Assembly: GCF_041200175.1 (NCBI RefSeq)
Contig: NZ_CP165727.1
Coordinates: 1,922,001-1,986,000 of the forward strand
Origin: Streptomyces sp. R33
Lineage (GTDB): Bacteria; Actinomycetota; Actinomycetes; Streptomycetales; Streptomycetaceae
Direction of reading: 5' to 3'
Length of the DNA stretch: 64,000 bases
Positions 1 through 8,335 of the stretch are shown here, one piece after another (within the stretch, counting starts at the first letter, position 1; each line of letters begins with the position of its first letter). Position numbers and translations under genes: made by a program. A model generated the notes under the pieces. That model did not search any database. It worked only from the letters and a program-made list of their open reading frames with translations, and was not told the DNA's origin.

Positions 1-1438
1 TCACGTACTCGGCGCACCGCAGCAGCGGCGGGACGAGCCAGTCCAGTGCCCCCTTGAGGGGGCGGGAGACGGCCGCGCCGGTGGCTATGGCGTAGAACAC
101 CGCGGTCCCGACGAGCCAGGGCGCGCCGAACCCGCTGCGCAGGGCGCCGCCGACGATCAGCACGGCGGCGGCGAGGGTCATCAGCAGCGGGGCGACGGGA
201 CGTCCCTTGGCCAGCGCTGCGGCGACCGAGGCCAGCGGGCCGGAGTCGGCGAGGTCGGCCAGCGCCTGGGCGGCCCGGTCGGTGCGCCTGGCCTTGCGGG
301 TCAGCGAGCGGAGCACCCGGCCCGCGGTGGTGTAGAGGGCGCCGAAGGCGCAGCCGACGAGCAGGGCGTAGAACACGATCCGGGGGCTGGTGGCCGCGGT
401 GAGCACCGCGATCATGGCCCAGCGCTCGCCGATCGGCAGGATGATCATCCGCCGGACCCAGACCGTCCAGCCGACGCTGTCGAGCTTGTCGGACAGGGCC
501 GCGGTGGGACTCGTATTGGCCGTGGCGTCGTGGTTGGCCTCGTTGAAGGAGAAGTCCACGACATGGCGGCAGGTCATGAGGATCATCGCGCCGAGCGCGA
601 GGGCCCAGACGTCGTCGCCGTTCCTGGCCGCGCCGAGGGCGAGGCCCGCGTAGAAGGAGTACTCCTTCGCGCGGTCGAAGGTCGCGTCGAGCCAGGCGCC
701 CATCGTCGAGTACTGCAGCGAGTAGCGGGCGAGCTGCCCGTCCGTGCAGTCCAGGACGAAGGAGACGAGGAGGAGCACGCCGGCGGCGACGTAGCCCCAG
801 CGCTCGCCGGTGGCGGCGCAGCCGGCCGCGATCAGCGCGGTGATCAGGGAGGCGGTGGTGACCTGGTTCGGGGTCAGACCGCGGCGCGCGCACCAGCGGG
901 CGATGTAGCGCGAGTACGGGCTGATGAAGAAGGTGGTGAAGAACCCGTCGCGGGACTTCACGGCGGTGCGCAGGCGCACGGCCTCGTCGTCGACGGCGGC
1001 GACGGCGGCGTCCGCCGCGGCGCGCTCCGCGTCGGTGGCGGGGACGGCGGCGACCAGAGTGCCGAGCTCGGGGCGCTGGACGGTGGTCCCGGCGGCCTCG
1101 ACGGCGGCGGCGAGCCGGTCCGCGTACGGGCCGTCGCCCTCCGCCGGGAGGGAGGCTGCCTTGTCCAGGGCCGCCCGGGCGCCCGGCTGGACGGCGAGGG
1201 CGCCGGTCACGGCACAGGCGTCGAAGCGCGGGTCGGTCAGCGCGAGCCGCAGCGCGTGGACGTGCCCGACGAAGGCACTGTCGACGACGGCGACGCGCTG
1301 GTCGGCGGGTACGCCGGCCAGCACCGTGGCGGTGTCTTCAGGGCCGGCGGCCGGGCGGACGTCGAAGCCGAGGGAGCGCAGCTCGTCCGTGAGCGGTGAT
1401 CCGGGGACCGGCAGGCCGGTGAGGATGACGGTCGACAG
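1..1438 (-). CDS. CDP-alcohol phosphatidyltransferase family membrane protein (partial, 3' end outside window)
   Basis: A membrane phosphotransferase that would join a CDP-activated alcohol or lipid to a hydroxyl acceptor. About 479 codons are visible and the gene runs off the left edge. The family signature DG-x2-AR-x8-G-x3-D-x3-D is complete near residues 234-256 (DGQLARYSLQYSTMGAWLDA region), and hydrophobic segments lie before and after it. The first ~165 residues are a soluble alanine-rich domain of the kind found in front of the CDP-alcohol domain in Streptomyces (DUF5941-type, recalled). The start appears to be CTG at 1438-1436: an in-frame TGA lies two codons upstream and AAGGAG (1448-1453) is 9 nt upstream. 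The next in-frame GTG is about 30 codons in and would lose conserved-looking sequence. The substrate cannot be told from sequence. Confidence 0.85.
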   Translation of the reverse strand, partial: MSTVILTGLPVPGSPLTDELRSLGFDVRPAAGPEDTATVLAGVPADQRVAVVDSAFVGHVHALRLALTDPRFDACAVTGALAVQPGARAALDKAASLPAEGDGPYADRLAAAVEAAGTTVQRPELGTLVAAVPATDAERAAADAAVAAVDDEAVRLRTAVKSRDGFFTTFFISPYSRYIARWCARRGLTPNQVTTASLITALIAAGCAATGERWGYVAAGVLLLVSFVLDCTDGQLARYSLQYSTMGAWLDATFDRAKEYSFYAGLALGAARNGDDVWALALGAMILMTCRHVVDFSFNEANHDATANTSPTAALSDKLDSVGWTVWVRRMIILPIGERWAMIAVLTAATSPRIVFYALLVGCAFGALYTTAGRVLRSLTRKARRTDRAAQALADLADSGPLASVAAALAKGRPVAPLLMTLAAAVLIVGGALRSGFGAPWLVGTAVFYAIATGAAVSRPLKGALDWLVPPLLRCAEYV

Positions 1439-1696
1439 ACGAACTCACTCCTTGCAGCGAACACTGGACGGCCGCCTGTTGGGGGCGGCGGCACGTCGGC
1501 AGAGGCTATCGGATGAGAGGAAGCCGGGGTTCACCACCCGTTTACTCCCCGATAAGCCGAATAATCCGGGGCCTCGGGCCCTGGCGCGATCATCATTGAC
1601 GATCACGTCCAGATACCACAAACCGCCGGGCGTCCGGCCAGGCCCGATCACACCGATCCGCCGCGTCCGCCGGAGCCCCTTCCCCAAGGGTTCACG

Positions 1697-2269
1697 TTGA
1701 CCGACACCACTGGTGACAAGAACCACGGTGACAAGAACAACACCGACAGCACCGAGAGGACAGACAGCGTCTGGCGCACCCGGCCCGAGACCGCGGCCGA
1801 CGCGGCCGCCGTACGCTCCGTCAACCTGGCGGCGTTCGAGACCCCGCTGGAGGCGGATCTCGTCGACGCGCTGCGCACGGACTCCTCCTGGCTGCCGGGA
1901 CTCTCGTACGTGGCCGAGGGCCCGGACGGCTCGGTGGCGGCGCACGCCCTGCTGACCCGCTGCGAGGTCGACGGGGTCCCGGCCCTCGCCCTGGCTCCGG
2001 TCGCGGCCCGTCCCGAGCACCAGCGCTCGGGCGCCGGCAGCTCCGTCGTCCGGGCTCTGCTCGCGGCGGCGAAGGAGCGGGGGGAGGCGCTGGTCCTGGT
2101 CCTCGGGCACCCCGCGTACTACCCGCGCTTCGGCTTCGTACCGGCTTCGCGGTACGGGATCCGGGCGCCGTTCGAGGTTCCCGACGAGGCGATGATGGCG
2201 CTGGTGCTGGACGCATCCGCGCGCGTCCCGCAGGGCACGATCGCGTACCCGGCACCCTTCGGGATCTGA
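1697..2269 (+). CDS. GNAT family N-acetyltransferase (YhbS-like)
   Basis: A 190-residue acetyltransferase of the GCN5-related fold, transferring acetyl from acetyl-CoA to an unknown amine. The acetyl-CoA pyrophosphate loop is QRSGAGSSV at about residues 109-117. The YhbS-type segment LGHPAYYPRFGF follows at about 136-147 and points to the COG3153 subgroup. The first ~25 residues are a polar Asp/Lys/Thr-rich tail. It starts at TTG 1697, with AAGGG 6 nt upstream (1686-1690). The start lies about 260 bp from the divergent CDP-alcohol gene, and the next gene (idi) follows on the same strand after about 127 bp. The native substrate is unknown. Confidence 0.9.
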   Translation: MTDTTGDKNHGDKNNTDSTERTDSVWRTRPETAADAAAVRSVNLAAFETPLEADLVDALRTDSSWLPGLSYVAEGPDGSVAAHALLTRCEVDGVPALALAPVAARPEHQRSGAGSSVVRALLAAAKERGEALVLVLGHPAYYPRFGFVPASRYGIRAPFEVPDEAMMALVLDASARVPQGTIAYPAPFGI

Positions 2270-2396
2270 CCGCTCGTGTGATCTGCCTCTCGCCGCTTAC
2301 CACGCGGCGGGGGCAGACATGCGCGGATCGCCGAAGTGGGGACAAGCCTCTTTTGTACGGCAGACTGAAGGCCGAAGTCCGAAGCGAAGGATGGGT

Positions 2397-2996
2397 ATGC
2401 CGACCACACCAGCCACCGCCGCGAACACCGCGTCCCCCGGCACCGGCACTCAGGAACCGATCATGCTCGAACTGGTCGATGAGTCCGGCAACACCATCGG
2501 CACGGCGGAGAAGCTCTCCGCCCATCAGGCGCCCGGTCTGCTGCACCGGGCCTTCTCCGTGTTCCTCTTCGACGAGCAGGGCCGCCTGCTGCTTCAGCAG
2601 CGCGCCCTCGGGAAGTACCACTCCCCCGGCGTCTGGTCGAACACCTGTTGCGGCCATCCCTACCCCGGGGAGTCGCCGTTCGCGGCGGCGGCCCGGCGGA
2701 CCCACGAGGAGCTGGGCCTGTCGCCCTCGCTGCTCGCGGAGGCGGGGACCGTCCGCTACAACCACCCGGACCCCGCGTCGGGTCTCGTGGAGCAGGAGTA
2801 CAACCACCTGTTCGTGGGACTGGCACAGGCGCAGCTGCAGCCGGACCCCGAGGAGGTCGGCGACACCGCGTTCGTCACCGCCGAGGAGCTGGCCAAGCGG
2901 CACGCCGAAGCGCCCTTCTCCGCCTGGTTCATGACCGTGCTGGATGCGGCCCGGCCCGCGATCCGGGAACTGACCGGTGAGGCCGCGGGCTGGTAG
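2397..2996 (+). CDS. idi: Isopentenyl-diphosphate delta-isomerase (type 1)
   Basis: Interconverts isopentenyl and dimethylallyl diphosphate in the isoprenoid pathway in the cytoplasm. The 199-residue protein has the type 1 layout: metal-ligand histidines in SAHQAPGLLH (about 42-50), the catalytic cysteine motif NTCCGHP (82-88), a Nudix-like segment RRTHEELGL (100-108) and the catalytic Glu region VEQEYNHLF (131-139). The start at 2397 is preferred because AAGG at 2387-2390 is 6 nt upstream. An in-frame ATG at 2391 would abut it, and upstream in-frame sequence to 2319 looks non-coding. It appears monocistronic, with a convergent ATPase gene downstream. The N-terminal ~20 residues are a Thr/Ala-rich extension. 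Confidence 0.95.
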   Translation: MPTTPATAANTASPGTGTQEPIMLELVDESGNTIGTAEKLSAHQAPGLLHRAFSVFLFDEQGRLLLQQRALGKYHSPGVWSNTCCGHPYPGESPFAAAARRTHEELGLSPSLLAEAGTVRYNHPDPASGLVEQEYNHLFVGLAQAQLQPDPEEVGDTAFVTAEELAKRHAEAPFSAWFMTVLDAARPAIRELTGEAAGW

Positions 2997-3053
2997 CCCG
3001 TACGCCGCGGCGACGGCCGGCCCCGGACCCCGGGGTCCCGGCCTCGGGGCGGC

Positions 3054-3602
3054 TCAGACCGAGGGGGTCCGCGCAGCCGGCGTGGTCGGCGTGGTGAGCG
3101 GGAGGGCCGCCCAGATGACCTTGCCGCCCGTCGAGGTGTGCTCGACGTCGCAGACCCCGCCGGACTCACGCGTGACCTCGCGCACCAGGAGCAGGCCCCG
3201 GCCGCCGGTCTGGCCGAAATCCGCCTCCAGCGCCTTGGGGCGGTACGGGTGGTTGTCCTCGACGGCCACCCGCACCCACTCCCGGCCGATGGCGACCTCG
3301 ACCGCGACCTCCGGCGAGAGCAGGGCCGCGTGCCGGACCGAGTTCGTCACCAGCTCGGAGACGATCAGCAGCAGGGAGTACACCAGGTCCCGGTGGGCCG
3401 GGACGCCCTGGCGGCCGAGCAGGTCGCGGACGGCGCGACGGGCCTGGGGAACGGATTCTTCTACAGCGGGCACGGTGAACCGCCACACGCCTTCGTACGC
3501 GAGGGGGCCGGCCGGGGCCCCCGGCTCGCCCTCCTTGGCTGGCGGGACGCTCCCGCTGACATCCATCTTCCGGCCCCCGTCTTCACGCTCGATCGTCTCC
3601 AC
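3054..3602 (-). CDS. ATP-binding protein, anti-sigma-factor-type serine kinase fold
   Basis: A small HATPase_c_2 protein of the SpoIIAB/RsbW type. Streptomyces genomes carry many, usually acting through partner switching on sigma factors or anti-sigma antagonists. The Bergerat fold is clear: N box ELVTNSVRHA (83-92, Asn87 for Mg), D116 in VAVEDN, G2 box GGRGLLLV (133-140) and the terminal TGGKVIWA strand. No sigma factor or antagonist lies next to it, so it is probably one of the orphan copies. The start is uncertain: GTG 3602 is given here, while ATG 3566 has a better purine run (GGGGG, 7 nt upstream). Longer starts would run into the neighbouring gene. It converges on idi. Confidence 0.85.
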   Translation of the reverse strand: METIEREDGGRKMDVSGSVPPAKEGEPGAPAGPLAYEGVWRFTVPAVEESVPQARRAVRDLLGRQGVPAHRDLVYSLLLIVSELVTNSVRHAALLSPEVAVEVAIGREWVRVAVEDNHPYRPKALEADFGQTGGRGLLLVREVTRESGGVCDVEHTSTGGKVIWAALPLTTPTTPAARTPSV

Positions 3603-3696
3603 GCGTCCAGAGTGGGGAACGGGCTGGTCCGGACCGGACCCCTGACCAGAAGTCAGCGCCAATCGGACGCTTTCTGACCGTTGGCGTATGACAGCG

Positions 3697-4071
3697 TCAG
3701 TTGTGCGACTGTTCCTGATCTTCTGCGGGACCCTTCTCGGCCGCGACACCCACCCCGCCCGCGGCCGCCAGGACCTCGTCTTCCCTGACCAAGCCCAGAA
3801 TGCGCCGGGCGCTCATGCCCAGGACCAGCAGGCTCAGCCCGTCGAACAGGAGGGCGAGGGAGAAGAACGTTCCGATCACGTAGAGACTGTTGCCCGGCCA
3901 GCCGAAGAGGAACATCGTGGTCAGGGTGGCGAAGGCGGCGTAGCACGGACCCACCAGCCCGGCCACCACCAAGAGCACCCCGAGCACGGCCAGCAGCCCG
4001 AAACTGCGCTCGAGCTGCTTCTTGTCCTTGGCCTCGGCGCCGGTCCCGGCCGCGGAACGGTCTGCGCCCAT
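3697..4071 (-). CDS. Small two-to-three-helix membrane protein of unknown function
   Basis: A 124-residue protein I do not recognise by name. It begins with a charged stretch (MGADRSAAGTGAEAKDKK). Three hydrophobic segments follow: about 27-50 (LLAVLGVLLVVAGLVGPCYA), 52-65 (FATLTTMFLFGW) and 69-88 (LYVIGTFFSLALLFDGLSLL). The tail is acidic and glutamine-rich, ending at QSHN. ATG 4071 is chosen because AGGTGG lies 7 nt upstream. The gene is divergent from the crotonase-fold gene (start 4150; 78 bp apart), so the two probably share a regulatory region. It lies upstream of the ATPase gene on the same strand, about 95 bp away. No function is claimed. Confidence 0.75.
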   Translation of the reverse strand: MGADRSAAGTGAEAKDKKQLERSFGLLAVLGVLLVVAGLVGPCYAAFATLTTMFLFGWPGNSLYVIGTFFSLALLFDGLSLLVLGMSARRILGLVREDEVLAAAGGVGVAAEKGPAEDQEQSHN

Positions 4072-4149
4072 GGTCGTGCCACCTCTCAGCACTCTCTGGA
4101 CGGACTCCCCTTGATCATAGGTTCGGCCCACCGGGATAGCATCCGGCGC

Positions 4150-4905
4150 ATGGACGCAGCGCTCTTGCACACGGTCGCCGACGGGGTCGCCACGGTCGTC
4201 ATCTCGCATCCCGCCAAGCGCAACGCCATGACCGCGGCGATGTGGCGGGCCCTCCCCGAGCTGCTGGACGGGCTCGCGGCCGACCCGGCCGTACGTGTGC
4301 TCGTCCTGACCGGGGCCGGCCCGACCTTCTGCGCGGGGGCCGACATCTCCTCACTCGCCGGGGACGAGGACCCGCAGGCGCTGGCCGTGGCGGCGGAGGA
4401 GGCCCTGGCCGCCTTCCCGAAGCCGACGCTCGCGGCGATCCGCGGATTCTGCGTGGGCGGCGGCAGCCAGCTGGCTGCGGCCTGCGATCTGCGCTTCGCC
4501 GAGGAAGGGGCGTCGTTCGGGGTGACCCCGGCGAGGCTGGGCATCGTCTACCCCGCGTCCTCGACCCGCCGGCTGGCTGCGCTCGTCGGCCCGGCGGTGG
4601 CCAAGTACCTGCTCTTCTCGGCCGAGTTGATCGACGCCGAGCACGCGTTGCGCGCGGGCTTCCTGAACGAGCTGCTGCCGGCCGGGCAACTGGACAAGCG
4701 CGTCGCGGACTTCGCCCGCATCCTGACCACCCGCTCGCAGCTGACCCAGGCCGCGGCCAAGGAGTTCGCGGACGGGCGGACGGACCGGGACGCGTACTGG
4801 GCGCAGCAGGCGGCCGGAAGCGGCGACACCGCGGAGGGCGTCGCCGCGTTCCTGGAACGCCGCACCCCGTCGTTCGGCTGGACTACCGGGGGTAGAGCGG
4901 GTTGA
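4150..4905 (+). CDS. Enoyl-CoA hydratase/isomerase family protein lacking both canonical glutamates
   Basis: A 251-residue crotonase-fold protein. The acyl-CoA/oxyanion-hole motifs are present: FCAGADI at 60-66 and GFCVGGGSQLAAACDL at 99-114. The two catalytic glutamates of true enoyl-CoA hydratases are not in their usual places. The first (GGGCELA in the family) is Gln107, and the second (FGQPEIxLG) is replaced by FGVTPARLG at 123-131. It is therefore probably not a classical hydratase; an isomerase, hydrolase or decarboxylase role in this superfamily is possible. The ATG follows a weak GGATAGCATCC leader. Its 3' end overlaps the convergent DJ-1-family gene by 23 bp, an antisense overlap. 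No lipid genes are adjacent. Confidence 0.85.
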   Translation: MDAALLHTVADGVATVVISHPAKRNAMTAAMWRALPELLDGLAADPAVRVLVLTGAGPTFCAGADISSLAGDEDPQALAVAAEEALAAFPKPTLAAIRGFCVGGGSQLAAACDLRFAEEGASFGVTPARLGIVYPASSTRRLAALVGPAVAKYLLFSAELIDAEHALRAGFLNELLPAGQLDKRVADFARILTTRSQLTQAAAKEFADGRTDRDAYWAQQAAGSGDTAEGVAAFLERRTPSFGWTTGGRAG

Positions 4906-5518
4906 CCGCGCGCAGCCGCGCCACGATCTCGGCCGGGGCCTTGTCCGGCGAGCCGGCGTCGTAGGGCGGCTGGGGGTCGTACTCGGTCATGAGCTGGACG
5001 GTCTGGGCGTACTCGTCCCCGGCGATGCGGCCGAGGAGGCCGAGGCCCATGTCGATGCCGGAGGACACCCCGGCGGCGGTGACGTACTTCCCGTCGTACA
5101 CGACGCGCTCGCCGGTGGGCTCGGCGCCGAAGGCGGGCAGCCGGTCCAGGTAGAGCCAGTGGCTTGCGGCCCGCCGCCCCTCGAGCAGCCCGGCGGCGGC
5201 CAGCAGGAGCGAGCCGGTGCAGACGGAGGTCGTCCAGGTGGTGGCGGCGTCGACGGTGCGCAGCCAGTCGACGACGGCCGCGTTCTCCATCTGCAGCTCG
5301 GGGTGGGGCCCGCCGGGCACGATGACGATGTCGGGCCGGGTCACCTCGTCGAGCCCCTTGTCGGCGACGAGCGCGAGCGCCCCGTTGTCGGTCCGCACCG
5401 GGCCGGGCCGCTCGGAGACGAACACGACCTCGGCGTCGGGATGCCTCCCGAGGGTGTCGAAGGGCCCGATGGCGTCGAGCGCGGTGAACCGGTCGTAGAG
5501 CAGGACTGCGATCTGCAT
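4883..5518 (-). CDS. DJ-1/PfpI family protein
   Basis: A 211-residue single-domain DJ-1/PfpI protein (glutamine-amidotransferase-like fold). The nucleophile-elbow cysteine is in TSVCTGSLLLAAAGLL (about 97-112), with the preceding loop IVPGGPHPE. Family members include isonitrile hydratases, glyoxalases, chaperones and proteases, and the sequence does not decide between them. It lies downstream of, and on the same strand as, a GlxA-type AraC regulator whose N-terminal domain has the same fold, so enzyme and regulator probably respond to related ligands. The ribosome site is excellent (AGGAGG, 4 nt before ATG 5518). The SD directly abuts four 19-bp tandem repeats. Its last 23 bp overlap the convergent crotonase gene. 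Confidence 0.88.
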   Translation of the reverse strand: MQIAVLLYDRFTALDAIGPFDTLGRHPDAEVVFVSERPGPVRTDNGALALVADKGLDEVTRPDIVIVPGGPHPELQMENAAVVDWLRTVDAATTWTTSVCTGSLLLAAAGLLEGRRAASHWLYLDRLPAFGAEPTGERVVYDGKYVTAAGVSSGIDMGLGLLGRIAGDEYAQTVQLMTEYDPQPPYDAGSPDKAPAEIVARLRAVNPLYPR

Positions 5519-5527
5519 GTTTCCTCC

Positions 5528-5603
5528 TGGGTGGTGGTGTACCTGCTGCGTGGTGCCGTAGCTGCTGCGTGGCGGCGTAGCTGCTGGGCGGCGGCGTACC
5601 TGC
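5528..5603 (-). repeat. Four tandem 19-bp imperfect repeats in the GlxA/DJ-1 intergenic region
   Basis: Read on the minus strand, four directly adjacent 19-bp units follow GCAGSTACRSCRCCRCSCA (S=G/C, R=A/G): 5603-5585, 5584-5566, 5565-5547 and 5546-5528. They end immediately before the Shine-Dalgarno of the DJ-1-family gene. The array lies in the short gap between the GlxA regulator stop (5615) and the DJ-1 start (5518). The 19-bp period is not a multiple of three, so it is not coding. Operator sites or a structured leader are possible. Confidence 0.85.
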
Positions 5604-5614
5604 CGAGCGGTGAT

Positions 5615-6586
5615 CTACGTGTGGTCGGGACCGAAGCGGCGGCGGTATTCGGCCGGGGGCTGGCCCAGGGCTTTCACGAACGCCCGGCGCAAGGCCTCCG
5701 GGGTGCCGTAGCCGCAGGCGCGGGAGATCTGGGCCACCCCGTCCCCCGTGTCCTCCAGGAGGCGCCGCGCATGCTCCACGCGCACCCGCTCCACGTAGCG
5801 GCCGGGCGTGACCCCCGTCTCCGCCTGGAAGGCCCGCGCGAAGTGCCGCGGCGAGAGCCGCGCCCGCGCCGCCAGGGACTCCACGCTCAGGTCCGCGCCC
5901 GGATGCTCCGTGATCCACTGCTGCACCTCCCGCAACGGATCCCGCTGCGCGGTCTGCGCCGCCAGCTGCGCGCTGAACTGCGCCTGGTTCCCGGGCCTGC
6001 GCAGGAACACCACCAGGTGCCGCGCGATGTCCAGCGCGAGCTCCCGGCCGTGGTCCTCCTCCACCAGCGCCAGCGCGAGGTCGATCCCCGCCGTGACCCC
6101 GGCCGAGGTGGCCACGCGGCCGTCCCGTACGTAGATCGGATCCGGTTCGACCGTCACCTTCGGGTAGTCCCGGGCCATCTGCTCGCACACGTACCAGTGC
6201 GTCGTGGCCCGCAGCCCGTCCAGCAGCCCTGCCTCGGCCAGCAGCAGCCCGCCCGTACAGACGGAGACCAGCCGCTCCGCGCCTCCCCCGTGCGCGCGCA
6301 GCCATGCGGTGAGCCGCGGCTCGAAATCCCCGCGGTACTGGCCTCCCGGCACCAGCACGGTGGTCCCCGGCCCCGGCCTCGCGCTCGCCAGGTCCCCGTC
6401 CGGCACCAGCGTGAGCCCACTGCTCGTCCGTACGGGCGCCCCGTCCGGGGACACCGTGCGGATCGCATACCCGTCACCCGCCCGCCCCGGGAAGCGGGCG
6501 ACGGCGGCGAACACCTCCACGGGCCCGGTCACGTCCAGGCTCTGCACGCCGTCGTAGAGGACGACGAGCACGTTTCGCAACGACAT
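5615..6586 (-). CDS. GlxA family transcriptional regulator (DJ-1-like sensor plus AraC HTH)
   Basis: A 323-residue regulator. The N-terminal DJ-1/PfpI-like domain (about 1-200) contains LVPGGQ and the nucleophile-elbow VSVCTGGLLLAEAGLL. The C-terminal AraC/XylS domain (about 220-320) contains two helix-turn-helix units (LSVESLAARARLSPRHFARAF and VAQISRACGYGTPEALRRAF) and the family ending. GlxA-type proteins are known to activate genes for amine, carnitine or related metabolism; the ligand here is unknown. ATG 6586 is the start best supported by homology: the reading frame continues upstream, but into an arginine-rich non-conserved stretch. The downstream DJ-1 gene is the likely target, and the four 19-bp repeats between them are candidate binding sites. 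It is divergent from the ABC-F gene (6691). Confidence 0.92.
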   Translation of the reverse strand: MSLRNVLVVLYDGVQSLDVTGPVEVFAAVARFPGRAGDGYAIRTVSPDGAPVRTSSGLTLVPDGDLASARPGPGTTVLVPGGQYRGDFEPRLTAWLRAHGGGAERLVSVCTGGLLLAEAGLLDGLRATTHWYVCEQMARDYPKVTVEPDPIYVRDGRVATSAGVTAGIDLALALVEEDHGRELALDIARHLVVFLRRPGNQAQFSAQLAAQTAQRDPLREVQQWITEHPGADLSVESLAARARLSPRHFARAFQAETGVTPGRYVERVRVEHARRLLEDTGDGVAQISRACGYGTPEALRRAFVKALGQPPAEYRRRFGPDHT

Positions 6587-6690
6587 GACCCCATGGTGTG
6601 ACGCCCGGGCCGATGGCCGCAATGACGTCCATCCCACCTTTACGGCCACGGTCCGGCGGCGCGGAGGGGCGCGGATAGGATCGACGGACC

Positions 6691-8328
6691 ATGACTGCAA
6701 CCCTCGTCGCCAAGAACCTCACCGCCGCGCACGGTGAGCGCACGCTCTTCGCCGATCTCGACCTCGTCGTCGCGCCCGGCGACGTCATCGGCCTCGTCGG
6801 CGTCAACGGCGCCGGGAAGTCCACCCTGCTGCGCCTGCTCGCCGGACTGGACACGCCCGAGACCGGTGAGCTGCGGCTCTCCCCGCCCACGGCCGCCGTC
6901 GGCCACCTGCCCCAGGAGCCGGAACGGCGCCCCGAGGAGTCCGTACGGGAATTCCTGGCCCGGCGTACCGGCGTCGCCGCCGCCCAGGCGGCGCTGGACG
7001 CGGCGACCCAGGGCCTGGTCGACGGGACCCCGGGCGCGGACGACGCGTACGCGACGACGCTGGACCAGTGGCTGGACCTCGGCGGCGCCGACCTCGACGA
7101 GCGGGCCCAGGAGGTCGCCGACGAGCTCGGGCTCGCCGTCAGCCTCGACCTGCCGATGACCGCGCTGTCCGGCGGCCAGGCGGCCCGCGCGGGCCTCGCC
7201 TCGCTGCTGCTCTCCCGCTACGACGTCTTCCTGCTCGACGAGCCGACGAACGACCTGGACCTGGAGGGTCTGGAGCGCCTCGAACAGTTCGTGAAGGGCC
7301 TGCGCGCCGGCACGGTCGTGATCAGCCACGACCGCGAGTTCCTGACCCGGACCGTCACCAAGGTCCTCGAACTGGACCTGGCCCAGCAGCAGATCAACCT
7401 CTACGGCGGCGGCTACGACGCGTACCTGGAGGAGCGCGAGCGGGCCCGTACGCACGCCCGCGAGGACTACGACGAGTACGCGGGCAAGAAGGCGGCCCTG
7501 GAGGGCCGCGCCCAGATGCAGCGCAACTGGATGGACAAGGGCGTCCGCAACGCCCGCCGCAAGGCGAGCGACAACGACAAGATCGGCAAGAACCTGCGCG
7601 GCGAGTCCAGCGAGAAGCAGGCCGCCAAGGCCCGCCAGACGCAGCGCGCCATCGAGCGGCTCGAGGTCGTCGACGAGCCCCGCAAGGAGTGGGAGCTGCG
7701 CATGGAGATCGCGGCGGCTCCGCGCTCCGGCTCGGTCGTCGCCACCCTGAACGAGGCGGCCGTCCGGCGCGGGGACTTCACCTTCGGCCCGGCCAGCCTG
7801 CAGATCGACTGGGCGGACCGGGTGGCGATCACCGGCGCCAACGGCGCGGGCAAGTCCACGCTGCTCGCCGTCCTGCTCGGCCGGCTGGCGCCCGACTCGG
7901 GTGCGGCCACGCTCGGTTCGGGTGTGCTGATCGGCGAGGTGGACCAGGCGCGCGGGCTCTTCCTCGGGGACGAGCCGCTGCTGGAGGCCTTCTGCGCGGC
8001 CGTCCCGGACACCGAGCCGGCCGAAGTCCGGACCCTGCTGGCCAAGTTCGGCCTGAAGGCCGTGCACGTGCTGCGCCCGGCGGCGACGCTGTCCCCCGGC
8101 GAGCGCACCCGGGCGGCCCTGGCGCTGCTCCAGGGCCGCGGGGTGAACCTGCTGGTGCTGGACGAGCCCACGAACCACCTGGACCTTCCGGCGATCGAAC
8201 AGCTGGAGTCGGCCCTGGAGGCGTACGAGGGCACCCTGCTGCTGGTCACGCACGACCGCCGGATGCTGGACGCGGTGCACGTGACCCGCCGCCTGGAGGT
8301 CGCGGACGGCAAGGTCACCGAGCTCTAG
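6691..8328 (+). CDS. ABC-F family ATPase
   Basis: A 545-residue soluble protein with two ATP-binding cassettes and no membrane domain, typical of ABC-F translation factors that act at the ribosomal E site or protect ribosomes from antibiotics. Cassette 1 has Walker A GVNGAGKST (37-45), signature LSGGQ and Walker B VFLLDEPTNDLD. The charged interdomain linker (YDEYAGKKAALEGRAQMQRNW onward) follows. Cassette 2 has Walker A GANGAGKST, a degenerate signature LSPGE and Walker B LLVLDEPTNHLD. No drug-biosynthesis genes are near, so a housekeeping role is as likely as resistance. ATG 6691 has GGATAGGA just upstream. It is 105 bp from the divergent GlxA gene and ends 7 bp from the convergent SDR gene. 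Confidence 0.92.
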   Translation: MTATLVAKNLTAAHGERTLFADLDLVVAPGDVIGLVGVNGAGKSTLLRLLAGLDTPETGELRLSPPTAAVGHLPQEPERRPEESVREFLARRTGVAAAQAALDAATQGLVDGTPGADDAYATTLDQWLDLGGADLDERAQEVADELGLAVSLDLPMTALSGGQAARAGLASLLLSRYDVFLLDEPTNDLDLEGLERLEQFVKGLRAGTVVISHDREFLTRTVTKVLELDLAQQQINLYGGGYDAYLEERERARTHAREDYDEYAGKKAALEGRAQMQRNWMDKGVRNARRKASDNDKIGKNLRGESSEKQAAKARQTQRAIERLEVVDEPRKEWELRMEIAAAPRSGSVVATLNEAAVRRGDFTFGPASLQIDWADRVAITGANGAGKSTLLAVLLGRLAPDSGAATLGSGVLIGEVDQARGLFLGDEPLLEAFCAAVPDTEPAEVRTLLAKFGLKAVHVLRPAATLSPGERTRAALALLQGRGVNLLVLDEPTNHLDLPAIEQLESALEAYEGTLLLVTHDRRMLDAVHVTRRLEVADGKVTEL

Positions 8329-8335
8329 GGCGTCC

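Noticed and set aside
2397..2996. idi as part of a terpene biosynthesis cluster
   Set aside because: No terpene synthase, prenyltransferase or mevalonate genes are near; isolated idi is common in Streptomyces.
5528..5603. CRISPR-like array
   Set aside because: The 19-bp units are directly adjacent with no spacers and only four copies; no cas genes are present.
6691..8328. ABC-F genes as evidence of an antibiotic cluster
   Set aside because: No biosynthetic genes surround either ABC-F gene, and many ABC-F proteins are housekeeping.
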